The position numbers were made by a program, and so were the translations under genes. Below are positions 7,100 through 13,570 of a DNA stretch of 36,833 bases, one piece after another. Position 1 is the first letter of the stretch, and each line of letters opens with the position of its first letter. This DNA is from Candidatus Woesebacteria bacterium (GTDB lineage Bacteria; Patescibacteriota; Microgenomatia; UBA1400; UBA1396). The stretch is taken from NCBI GenBank assembly GCA_021208605.1, contig JAJOJK010000008.1:1-36833 (forward strand), read 5' to 3'. The notes below the pieces were generated by a model, which had not been told where the DNA came from, searched no databases, and saw only the letters and a list, made by a program, of their open reading frames with translations.

Positions 7100-7122
7100 T
7101 TCGAAAGTATACACCATACTTG

Positions 7123-7152
7123 CGAAAAGAGCAGCTGTAGCTGCTCTTTTCG
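7123..7152 (-). terminator. near-perfect palindrome, terminator of rplK-rplA
   Basis: The 14-bp arms CGAAAAGAGCAGCT and AGCTGCTCTTTTCG flank a 2-nt centre; the real loop would be 4-6 nt. It lies 44 nt after the rplA stop and ends in CTTTT on both strands, so it may work in both directions. Confidence 0.75.
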
Positions 7153-7195
7153 ACAAATTTGACAAAATTGTTGTCTAAAATAGGATGGCCGGTGA

Positions 7196-7975
7196 TTACA
7201 AACTGACTTTTACTCCAGGACCCATGGTCGGAGCGATGGTGAGTTTGAGCACGGAACCTGACTGAGTTGCCGCAGCCAGGATCGCAGCCAAGTTTTCGGC
7301 AATTTCTTGCGTTGGTTGGCTGGTTTTTCCAATCGTGACGTGCACGAGAGGAGCCTTGCGCTCAGAACGCAGGGTCATGCTGCCGCCTTCCAGAGCCGCT
7401 TTCTTGGCTTCTGGATCGGTGGTGATGGTGCCGGTTTTTGGATTTGGCATCAAGCCTTTTGGACCGAGCACGCGAGCGTACTTCGCGACTTTCTTCATCA
7501 TGTCTGGAGTGGCAATGAGAATGTCGTAGTCGAAGTTACCAGCGTCGAATTCAGCTAGCAAAGCGTCATCGATAATACCAACGCGCACTTTTTTACCAGC
7601 GGCGTGAGGCATTTTGACATCGGTTGGCTTGAGTTCTTTTTTCATGTTGATGTGCGCGGTAATCGTGCCGTCAAAAGCAGAGTAGGAAGTGCGTTTGACG
7701 AGTTCGATCGCGTCTTCAACAGAGTAGAACTGAGTGCGGTCGACCATGCTGCGAGCTTGGACATACTTGGCACTGCGTTCGCGCTTCACCTTGGTAGGTT
7801 CAGCGGCAGGAGCTTCGGCGTTCTCTTCAGCGGAGTCGCCCGACAAAGAAGCTTCGCCAGCGGCTTCGACTTCAGCCTGCTCTTGAGAAGCACGACGAGA
7901 CTTACCGGTATCCATGGCCATTTTGGCGGCCAATTCTTCTGGATCAATGTTGAGTACTGTGTTGTTATCTGCCAT
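7196..7975 (-). CDS. rplA: 50S ribosomal protein uL1 with acidic N-terminal extension
   Basis: 259 aa. Residues 1-65 form a low-complexity Ala/Glu-rich extension (EVEAAGEASLSGDSAEENAE) not found in standard uL1. The uL1 core follows: YSVEDAIELVKRTSYSAFDG, KMPHAAGKKVRVGI, DYDILIATPDMMKKV, RVLGPKGLMPNPKTGT and a final PTMGPGVKVSL. The core is only ~190 aa because domain II is shortened after VRVGIIDDALL, where the usual AGADIVGGEDL-type block is missing. uL1 forms the L1 stalk for E-site tRNA release and represses its own operon. The start has AAGGAG; rplK ends 8 nt upstream of it. Confidence 0.95.
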   Translation of the reverse strand: MADNNTVLNIDPEELAAKMAMDTGKSRRASQEQAEVEAAGEASLSGDSAEENAEAPAAEPTKVKRERSAKYVQARSMVDRTQFYSVEDAIELVKRTSYSAFDGTITAHINMKKELKPTDVKMPHAAGKKVRVGIIDDALLAEFDAGNFDYDILIATPDMMKKVAKYARVLGPKGLMPNPKTGTITTDPEAKKAALEGGSMTLRSERKAPLVHVTIGKTSQPTQEIAENLAAILAAATQSGSVLKLTIAPTMGPGVKVSL

Positions 7976-7983
7976 GTGTCTCC

Positions 7984-8406
7984 TTATTCCGTCTTTACAC
8001 CCATGCTGCGAGCCGTACCGCGCACCATTTGCATGGCGGCTTCGACGGTGGTGGCATTGGTGTCACTCATTTTTTCTTCAGCGATTGTACGGATTTGGTC
8101 TTCGGTCAAAGTGCCTTTAACTTCCGTCTTGACGTTGCTCGCACCTTTTTGCATGCCGAGTTCTTTCATGATCATGGCTGCCATAGGAGCTTTTTTGAGT
8201 TCAAATTTGAATGAACTGTCTTCAAAAACGGTGACTTCCGCTGGAATGACTTCACCACGACGGTCTTGGGTAGCGTCGTTATATTGTTTACAAAATTCCA
8301 TAATGTTAATACCGGCTTGACCCAAGATAGGACCAACTGGAGGGGCCGGGTTGGCCGCACCACCACGCAGGTTTAACTTCAGGACTGTTTTGACTTTTTT
8401 AGCCAT
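7984..8406 (-). CDS. rplK: 50S ribosomal protein uL11
   Basis: 140 aa, the normal length. It has the typical KLNLRGGAANPAPPVGPILGQ N-terminus, GINIMEFCKQYNDAT, IPAEVTVFEDSSFKFELKK and the C-terminal VEAAMQMVRGTARSMG. uL11 binds the GTPase-associated region of 23S rRNA. AAAGGAACAG precedes the start. It is the first gene of an rplK-rplA operon. A strong extended -10 (TGCTATAAT, about 8572-8577 on the minus strand) lies some 165 nt upstream, so the leader is long enough for regulation; I cannot confirm an L1-binding fold in it. Confidence 0.96.
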   Translation of the reverse strand: MAKKVKTVLKLNLRGGAANPAPPVGPILGQAGINIMEFCKQYNDATQDRRGEVIPAEVTVFEDSSFKFELKKAPMAAMIMKELGMQKGASNVKTEVKGTLTEDQIRTIAEEKMSDTNATTVEAAMQMVRGTARSMGVKTE

Positions 8407-8652
8407 CTGTTCCTTTCAGATACCTTATATATCAATATTTTTTACACTTATCAGAGAAAACGAGAAATTGCTAAAATAGCTTTTGCAGCCATAAAAAGTA
8501 AATATTTCGCGTTTCCGCTGCTTCTTCTCGGGAGCGTTCTAATGGTAGCTCGTCGAGTGAAGTAGAGGGTTATTATAGCATATATTCGTATTTTTGCGTC
8601 AGAAAGTTTATAATGGTAGAAACGTAAAAGAGTATTTGAAATAAAGGGAAAT
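8407..8652. promoter_or_regulatory. divergent promoter region between rplK and an orphan gene
   Basis: This gene-free stretch holds a minus-strand TATAAT (about 8572-8577, with TGC extension) for rplK and a plus-strand TATAAT about 40 nt before the 8653 gene, which also has an AAAGGGA ribosome site. About 165 nt form the rplK leader. No other gene is seen. Confidence 0.55.
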
Positions 8653-9621
8653 ATGGCACATATGCACTTCGAAGAATTAATCTATTTATTTGCAGAGAGA
8701 GCAGAGTCAGTTTTTGAAGCCGCTCGACAAGCAGAGCAAGCTGTATTTCCATTAATAAAAGCGCAAAAAAATAGCGAAAGATTTGATCGAGAAGAATTGG
8801 TTCGAAGGAGTCGAGATGTTGTTCTGACGCATCTATCAGCGGCTCATCATTCGCAAAGTATTGCCACCGCCTTGCCATATATAACTCGAGTGTACTCTAC
8901 AATCACGAGTGCGTATCCAATTGGAGAGACCGCCAATGTACGGGCTCGTACCTGGGAAAATGTGTATGAGGAAGAAACGAGTCAGGTTTTATACCAAGAT
9001 TTCAGTCAATTTTTGGACATAATTATTCCGTTAGTTTCGGTGATGAGTCCACATCATAATTTGGCCGAGAGCGATCAATCGGTAGAACTCGTATCTGCGT
9101 TGCAAGAAATGCGTAAAAAAGTTGAAATTCTTCGGTCAGAAGTGAAAGAAAAAGAAGATAAGAAGAAGTCCCAAGCGTTAGGAACAATTCGTGGAGGAAG
9201 CTGGGGGGAGAGTGGAGTCTCACATGCTGAGGAAACTATATCCAGTCGTGACGTGCGGGGAGTCTACCTTGAGTCAGTGAGAGAATTTGGTGATGATTAT
9301 GAGTATTTGACACAAGCTCACTCGGCGGCATTCCTGCGAGAAATGGCGGCCGGGAATAGAGTCGAAGCAATAATTGCTCTCTACCAAGCCCTAAAAAACC
9401 GCGGAAAACGAGTACAACAACGGGTTTCATCGGCTATGAATTCTGTGGAGGACGCGTCTCGCACTCGTCATTGGGTGCAGGAATTGGAGAAGGATGCCTT
9501 GCGCCAGAAAACACATTTTCCAGATATAGTTACTCTGCGTCTTATTCCGATGCAGTGGAAGACTTTGGCGTATGGACATAACAAGCTTCTGTTGTTGCAT
9601 GATCAGGAATTTGTGCGATAG
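8653..9621 (+). CDS. hypothetical helical protein
   Basis: 322 aa, not recognised. It has no signal peptide or membrane segment and is mostly helical. A likely coiled coil at about residues 150-180 (ALQEMRKKVEILRSEVKEKE) is followed by a Gly/Ser-rich linker and a second helical part (FLREMAAGNRVEAIIALYQALKNRG). The start is supported by AAAGGGA and a TATAAT upstream. It is on the strand opposite the ribosomal genes and, with the next gene, separates rplK from nusG. Lineage-specific (inference). Confidence 0.75.
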   Translation: MAHMHFEELIYLFAERAESVFEAARQAEQAVFPLIKAQKNSERFDREELVRRSRDVVLTHLSAAHHSQSIATALPYITRVYSTITSAYPIGETANVRARTWENVYEEETSQVLYQDFSQFLDIIIPLVSVMSPHHNLAESDQSVELVSALQEMRKKVEILRSEVKEKEDKKKSQALGTIRGGSWGESGVSHAEETISSRDVRGVYLESVREFGDDYEYLTQAHSAAFLREMAAGNRVEAIIALYQALKNRGKRVQQRVSSAMNSVEDASRTRHWVQELEKDALRQKTHFPDIVTLRLIPMQWKTLAYGHNKLLLLHDQEFVR

Positions 9622-9650
9622 CGTAGAGCAGTATTGTGTATGATGGTTCT

Positions 9651-10273
9651 ATGCCAGCACGCATCCCTGATACCGAACGCCAACAAATATTAGCAAGACT
9701 CCAGAGTGAAATTACGTATGATCGATTGATTGATGATCCGGTTGTTCGGGAAATCCAGCAATTATCTGAAGATCATTGGCGCAAATATCGTTGCAACTCG
9801 ATGGAAAAGATGAGAGTTCGCTGTACGATTTCTTTTTCGGAGAAGGAAACGATGATCTTAAAGATGGAATGGTTATTCCTTTTCTGATTCACTCGTATCC
9901 TGATATAGTAGTGAAAATTCTGGATTCCTATACTATTAATCTCAATCAAGATGAGTGGAACACGTTACTGGCATTTTATACTCCTGAATACCAATCAAGC
10001 CGCCTCAATATGTGGTTTGATATTTCGGTGCGGAAGTTGGTTGGTTTGTATGAAACTATTACTGCTTCGGCGAATAGAGTGCGTTCTTTACAAGAGCATG
10101 ACTATGTATTAAATGAGTTTCGTCGGGATTTAGTGAATATTCGCGGATACCTTAAAACGGCTCAAATACATCTTGATAGAGGCATGACAATGTCGCGCGA
10201 AATAGCGAAAGCACGCGCTGGAATCCAACAACTCACGCAAGATATGCAGGAATTTGTGGCGGAAAAACTATAA
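9651..10273 (+). pseudogene. hypothetical helical protein, frameshifted near 9783
   Basis: From ATG 9651, which has TATGAT exactly 6 nt upstream, the frame encodes MPARIPDTERQQILARL to DHWRK and then goes out of frame. Another frame continues with SLQLDGKDESSLYDFFFG to a stop at 10273. Adding one A in the AAA at 9783-9785 joins them cleanly (DHWRK-ISLQLDG) into a 207-aa protein; the 623-nt span is one base short of whole codons. The protein is helical and not recognised, and it follows the previous orphan by 29 nt. It is either a sequencing deletion or a recent mutation. It converges on nusG. Confidence 0.65.
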
Positions 10274-10286
10274 TTTTTTAAGAAAT

Positions 10287-10949
10287 TTACAACTTACTCA
10301 CCTGCAAGAAATCCAGTTCCACTGGCGTCTCGCGACCAAAGATGGAGACCAGGACGGTAACTTTGCCTTTGTCTTCGTCGATGCTGTCGACGGTGCCGAT
10401 AAAGTCGTTGAAAGGACCATCCACGATGCGGACAGCTTCGCCAACAGTGAAGTTTGCCTTGTAGGTGGTCACGCCCTGAGACATGAATTTCTTAATCGCT
10501 TCAACTTCGTGCTTTGGAAGTGGAGAAGGCTGGTTGCCAACGCCCACAAATCCGGTCACACCTTGGGTGGTGCGGACACAGAGCCAAGCTTCGTCGGTGA
10601 GGTTCATGCGAACCATAATGTAGCCTGGGAAGATCTTTTCGCGAACTTGTTGCTTGTTGCCGCGACGAATTTGGATTTTTTCTTGGGTAGGAATTAAGAC
10701 TTCGTAGATTTCGCCGGTCAAGTTCATGGTTTCGGCACGTTGCTTGAGGGTTTCGGCAATACGATTTTCGTGGCCAGAGTAGGTATGCAAAACGTACCAC
10801 TTGGCTTTGCGTTGCTTGGCTGGATCATCGCTGATGTCGCCAATAATGACGTGGCTCGGATTGGACTGTGTAACTTCTTGCACCTCTGGAGGAGTGACCT
10901 CGTCTTGGGTGTCATTCACGGTTATATTTTGTTTTGCGTTGTCTGCCAT
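10287..10949 (-). CDS. nusG: transcription termination/antitermination factor NusG
   Basis: 220 aa, longer than the usual ~180 because of a ~45-residue acidic N-terminal extension. The NGN domain starts at AKWYVLHTYSGHENRIAETL and contains EVLIPTQEKIQIR and REKIFPGYIMVRM with TTQGVTGFVG. The C-terminal KOW domain has FTVGEAVRIVDGPFNDFIGT and VTVLVSIFGRETPVELD. NusG links RNA polymerase to Rho or ribosomes and affects pausing. No strong Shine-Dalgarno is seen; GGAT directly after the conserved hairpin at 10953-11010 may serve, so the hairpin could control its translation. It is co-transcribed with secE. Confidence 0.96.
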   Translation of the reverse strand: MADNAKQNITVNDTQDEVTPPEVQEVTQSNPSHVIIGDISDDPAKQRKAKWYVLHTYSGHENRIAETLKQRAETMNLTGEIYEVLIPTQEKIQIRRGNKQQVREKIFPGYIMVRMNLTDEAWLCVRTTQGVTGFVGVGNQPSPLPKHEVEAIKKFMSQGVTTYKANFTVGEAVRIVDGPFNDFIGTVDSIDEDKGKVTVLVSIFGRETPVELDFLQVSKL

Positions 10950-10952
10950 ATA

Positions 10953-11010
10953 TATCCAAAAGGTCTGTCTTTCAACGTGTAACCCATCGGGAAGGACAGT
11001 CCTTTTCCCG
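10953..11010 (-). ncRNA. conserved cis RNA hairpin upstream of nusG (copy B)
   Basis: A stem (10958-10969 with 10995-11006; one mismatch) encloses a 25-nt loop (10970-10994), 22 of 25 identical to the copy before rplL (4511-4535). Two base pairs change with complementarity kept, which supports an RNA structure. The stem ends about 9 nt before the nusG start, so it may overlap the ribosome-binding region. Confidence 0.7.
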
Positions 11011-11068
11011 CCTGGGTTTGTTTGTTGTGAGTTCCTTTTCCTCTATATTTTCGTTTTTTTCTCAGTTT

Positions 11069-11269
11069 TTATCCCAGTAACACCTGGGTCATGCGGGTGA
11101 AGATGAAGTCGATCGCCCCGACAAAAACGGTAGCGATGGCGACGATGATCACCACGGCGACAGTCAGTTGGCGTGTTTCTTGCCACTCTGGCCAGTCGAT
11201 TTTATGAAACTCTTCAATTACCCCTCGAGGATAGTCCTTTACAGCCGAGAGAAATGTGGAGAGATTCAT
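11069..11269 (-). CDS. secE: preprotein translocase subunit SecE
   Basis: 66 aa, typical of short bacterial SecE. The amphipathic segment (VIEEFHKIDWPEWQETRQLT) leads into one membrane helix (VAVVIIVAIATVFVGAIDFIF). SecE clamps SecY in the translocon. TATACT (11279-11284) is 9 nt upstream of the ATG with no Shine-Dalgarno, so the transcript is probably leaderless or nearly so. secE-nusG is the conserved order. Confidence 0.95.
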   Translation of the reverse strand: MNLSTFLSAVKDYPRGVIEEFHKIDWPEWQETRQLTVAVVIIVAIATVFVGAIDFIFTRMTQVLLG

Positions 11270-11375
11270 CGAAGCGTTAGTATACCATATTTATTTTGGC
11301 GGTGTTGAGGAAAGAGGCATATTGGGGAACGAGAAATAGAGAAGCCGTTTCTTACAGTCGAAGGGCACAATCTGC

Positions 11376-11457
11376 TATACTGACTGCGTACAAAGTATGA
11401 GCCGTGCCCAATACTCGGCTTTTTGCTTTCACTGAGTGCTGGAACACTTCCGGCACT
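11376..11457 (+). promoter_or_regulatory. galU promoter and structured leader
   Basis: TATACT at 11376-11381 would start a ~100-nt leader. It contains a terminator-like hairpin AGCCG...CGGCT followed by TTTTT (11400-11424) and then a 10-bp stem AGTGCTGGAA/TTCCGGCACT (11435-11457) with a 3-nt loop. Attenuation of galU is possible but not shown. Confidence 0.45.
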
Positions 11458-11484
11458 GACAAAAAACATATAAAGGTGCGAACT

Positions 11485-12372
11485 ATGTCGAAAACGATTC
11501 GCAAAGCAATTATTCCCGCCGCCGGTTTCGGTACGCGGTTTCTCCCGCAAACGAAGGCCATGCCGAAAGAAATGCTGCCGATTGTCGATAAGCCAGTAAT
11601 CCAAATTATTGTGGAAGAACTCGTGGAAGCGGGCATTACCGAGATCGTCATCGTGACTGGGTACCACAAGCGCAGTATTGAAGATCATTTTGACAACAAC
11701 TACGAGCTGGAAGCCCAGCTGCAAAAACCGGGCAAAGAAGAGCTGTTGGACGAAGTCAAACGCATTAGCAACATGGCGAATTTCTACTACCTGCGCCAAA
11801 AGGGTCCCAAGGGAAATGCCACACCAATCCTGAACGCCCGCGAAATTATGGGTGATGATCCTTTTGTGGTGCTTTGGGGTGACGACTTTATTAAAGCCAA
11901 TCCAAAGTCTCGTGTGCAGCAACTGATTGAAGCCTACGACAAATATGGTACGACCATTTTGGGTGGTATCACCGCCAAAAAAGAAGAAGACTACGATCGC
12001 TACGGCTTTGCCGCCGGTGAAGATATGGGTGACGGCGCCATTCGCGTTGACGACCTGATCGAAAAACCAGGCAAGGACACGGCGCCGTCTGATTTGGCAA
12101 TTGTGTCTGGCCAAGTCTACAATCCTGACATTTTTGAAGCCATTGAGGAAGCGGAGCGCCGTCGCGAATCAGGCGAGTTGGTGTATATTGACGCCATCAA
12201 TGTCTTGCGCGAGCAAGGTCAGCAAGTGCACGCCGTGCCGATCAAAAATGGCGTCTACTACGATTGTGGAAACATTCTGGAGTACATGAAAACCATCGTC
12301 GAACTCGGCATGGAGCACGAGAAGCTCGGTGAAGAGTTCAAGGAGTGGGTGCGTTCTTTGAATCTGGAATAG
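11485..12372 (+). CDS. galU: UTP--glucose-1-phosphate uridylyltransferase
   Basis: 295 aa, the normal length. The nucleotidyltransferase signature IIPAAGFGTRFLPQTKAMPK is followed by EMLPIVDKPVIQIIVEE, VVLWGDDFIKANP, DRYGFAAGEDMGDGA with DDLIEKP, and VYYDCGNILEYMKT. It makes UDP-glucose from UTP and glucose-1-phosphate in the cytoplasm for surface glycan synthesis, in keeping with the glycosyltransferase and Wzy-type genes nearby. The start at 11485 has AAGG about 9 nt upstream; a longer frame from 11404 would run through the leader hairpins and is rejected. A strong terminator follows at 12417. Confidence 0.96.
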   Translation: MSKTIRKAIIPAAGFGTRFLPQTKAMPKEMLPIVDKPVIQIIVEELVEAGITEIVIVTGYHKRSIEDHFDNNYELEAQLQKPGKEELLDEVKRISNMANFYYLRQKGPKGNATPILNAREIMGDDPFVVLWGDDFIKANPKSRVQQLIEAYDKYGTTILGGITAKKEEDYDRYGFAAGEDMGDGAIRVDDLIEKPGKDTAPSDLAIVSGQVYNPDIFEAIEEAERRRESGELVYIDAINVLREQGQQVHAVPIKNGVYYDCGNILEYMKTIVELGMEHEKLGEEFKEWVRSLNLE

Positions 12373-12416
12373 ATGACAACGTAAAAACTTCGTAAGAGTT
12401 TGCGAACAGAGAAGAG

Positions 12417-12446
12417 GCGGGATTTTGATAAAAAATCCCGCTTTTT
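12417..12446 (+). terminator. rho-independent terminator of galU
   Basis: GCGGGATTTT (12417-12426) pairs with AAAATCCCGC (12432-12441), followed by TTTTT. It is 45 nt after the galU stop. Confidence 0.92.
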
Positions 12447-12493
12447 CGTTTCTTTTTTTGATAATCGAACAACACTTTTCCTCTGGTACAGGC

Positions 12494-12522
12494 TAGAAAA
12501 GCTGGTTTTTGAGTGGTATAGT
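12494..12522 (+). promoter_or_regulatory. promoter of the candidate structured RNA
   Basis: TAGAAA (12494-12499) is followed after 17 nt by TATAGT (12517-12522) with a TGG extension. There is no coding frame downstream, so it most likely drives the RNA at 12529-12742. Confidence 0.5.
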
Positions 12523-12528
12523 AATTCT

Positions 12529-12742
12529 GGCCCGTCAAAGCGTGTTGGGAATTTAATTCCTCGATACTTTACATACGGGAGGAGCCGTACTTTCTGCTCG
12601 TGGGCAGAGGTCGTCCACCCACTCTGGATTACTCCAGGGGAAACGCACCGACACGTTGACGGGATCCACAGAGGGTCGGACCTCTTGGTTGATGAGTAGC
12701 GCTGGGAAAGTGCCTCGTCGATCGAGAGGTCCGACCCTTTTT
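12529..12742 (+). ncRNA. candidate structured RNA of unknown family, ~214 nt
   Basis: The region has its own promoter and no plausible gene. GCGTGTTGG (12540-12548) can pair with CCGACACGT (12648-12656), enclosing small hairpins such as TACGG-GAGGAG-CCGTA, CTGC/GCAG and CTGGA-TTAC-TCCAG. A 13-bp stem GGGTCGGACCTCT/AGAGGTCCGACCC (12673-12685 with 12725-12737) follows, containing GATGAG/CTCGTC and GCGCT/AGTGC helices, and ends in TTTTT. I looked for SRP RNA, tmRNA, RNase P and T-box signatures and did not find them. The transcript ends are inferred. Confidence 0.6.
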
Positions 12743-12807
12743 CATGGCAAGGTACTGGAGTGCGGCCAGGGAAGAGAAATTCTTCTACCGTCGTGGTCAG
12801 ACTCTGG

Positions 12808-12813
12808 TATAAT
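12808..12813 (+). promoter_or_regulatory. -10 of tRNA-Thr promoter
   Basis: Extended -10 TGGTATAAT, ending 14 nt before the tRNA 5' end. Confidence 0.6.
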
Positions 12814-12827
12814 CGTCGTCATCACTT

Positions 12828-12899
12828 GCCTCCATAGCTCAGTGGTAGAGCGCATTCTTGGTAAGAATGAGGCCCTGGGTTCAATTCCCAGTGGAGGCT
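12828..12899 (+). tRNA. tRNA-Thr (anticodon GGU)
   Basis: The cloverleaf is complete: acceptor GCCTCCA/TGGAGGC, D stem GCTC/GAGC with AGTGGTA loop, anticodon stem CATTC/GAATG with loop TTGGTAA (anticodon GGT), and T stem CTGGG/CCCAG with loop TTCAATT. The discriminator base is T and CCA is not encoded. The anticodon reads ACC and ACU codons. An inverted-repeat cluster begins three bases downstream. Confidence 0.96.
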
Positions 12900-12902
12900 C
12901 TG

Positions 12903-13014
12903 TTTCTTTGCAAAAAAAGCCGGTGTGCGCCGGGAGCCCTGGCTTCCACATATGGTGTGTACCATATGTTCCAACCATCCCTAAGCACACCAACTTTTTT
13001 TGCAAAGAAACTGT
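12903..13014. repeat. long inverted repeat with central palindrome (MITE-like)
   Basis: TTTCTTTGCAAAAAAAG (12903-12919) plus GGTGTGC pairs with GCACACC plus CTTTTTTTGCAAAGAAA (12985-13010), 24 of 26 positions. At the centre is a perfect hairpin, ACATATGGT-gtgt-ACCATATGT (12948-12969). The element begins three bases after tRNA-Thr. It could be a miniature inverted-repeat element or an elaborate tRNA terminator. Confidence 0.7.
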
Positions 13015-13121
13015 AGTTAACACCACCCCTAAGCGATATACATCAGCTAGGTTTTCCGTTCGAAGGGAATCATTTTTCCAGCCATCCCTAAGCACACCAA
13101 CTTTTTTTGCAAAGAAACTGT
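12975..13121. repeat. 40-bp exact direct repeat, two copies
   Basis: 12975-13014 and 13082-13121 are identical over 40 bp (starting CCATCCCTAAGCACACC and ending GCAAAGAAACTGT), separated by 67 bp. The first copy is the right arm of the inverted repeat. The motif CCCTAAGC also occurs once between them near 13026. The region 13015-13081 has no gene that I can support. Confidence 0.85.
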
Positions 13122-13194
13122 TTGGCAGGGTTTCCTTTTTTTATTTCAATTTGTGACTCTCTTGTTTAGTGTTTTTTTGCTATGCTAGATGCAT

Positions 13195-13551
13195 ATGGCG
13201 GCATCATCTCGAAAACAAAAGTCGGTGAAGAAGAGCAAAACAGTTGCGGCGGCACCACTGCAGAATGTGTCTTTGACGGAAGCACGCCGCATATTGCAGA
13301 ATTCTTACACCATGCATCTTATTTTGTTGGTGATTATGACCGCGTTAGCGGCTTTTTTATTAGTTGTGGTGGTGAAGCAGCAGTACACGATCGATAGTCT
13401 TGACTTTCAGCTCCGATTTATCCGGAAACGGTACGAGTACACGAAAGATTGGAATGGTGAGTTGCTCGAGTCTCGCAGCGCGGGAGAAGAAGCAGACACC
13501 ACCGAAGATGGCTTTCCTTTTGCCCCTGAGAAGCAAGAAATTTCTGAATAA
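13195..13551 (+). CDS. small single-pass membrane protein, hypothetical
   Basis: 118 aa. It has a basic N-terminus (SSRKQKSVKKSK), one membrane helix at about residues 42-62 (MHLILLVIMTALAAFLLVVV), then a charged segment (DFQLRFIRKRYEYTKDWNGE) and an acidic tail. The layout recalls small FtsL/FtsB-like or septum-formation proteins, but no motif supports a name. The start at 13195 is 8 nt after TATGCT (13181-13186) without a Shine-Dalgarno, consistent with a leaderless mRNA; an alternative ATG at 13189 is only 2 nt from the -10. It converges on the M50 protease gene. Confidence 0.7.
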   Translation: MAASSRKQKSVKKSKTVAAAPLQNVSLTEARRILQNSYTMHLILLVIMTALAAFLLVVVVKQQYTIDSLDFQLRFIRKRYEYTKDWNGELLESRSAGEEADTTEDGFPFAPEKQEISE

Positions 13552-13570
13552 CTTTTATTTTTTTTTGACT

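Noticed and set aside
7100-7165. Longer start at 7165 for the 303-aa orphan
   Set aside because: The extension would translate through the palindromic terminator at 7123-7152, whereas TATACT lies exactly 6 nt before ATG 7099.
11266-12114. 282-codon minus-strand frame opposite galU
   Set aside because: It mirrors the codon structure of galU on the other strand and has a low-complexity Phe/Val-rich product with no motif; a shadow frame.
12529-12742. SRP RNA, tmRNA, RNase P RNA or T-box leader
   Set aside because: The SRP domain IV motif, the tmRNA T-arm end, the RNase P GAGGAAAGTCC block and the T-box sequence are not present.
12828-12899. tRNA-linked integrated element (att site)
   Set aside because: No copy of the tRNA 3' end is seen downstream and there is no integrase gene, so the repeats are reported only as repeats.
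12975-13121. CRISPR array
   Set aside because: Only two identical 40-bp units, one of which is an arm of an inverted repeat, with a single 67-bp gap and no cas genes nearby.
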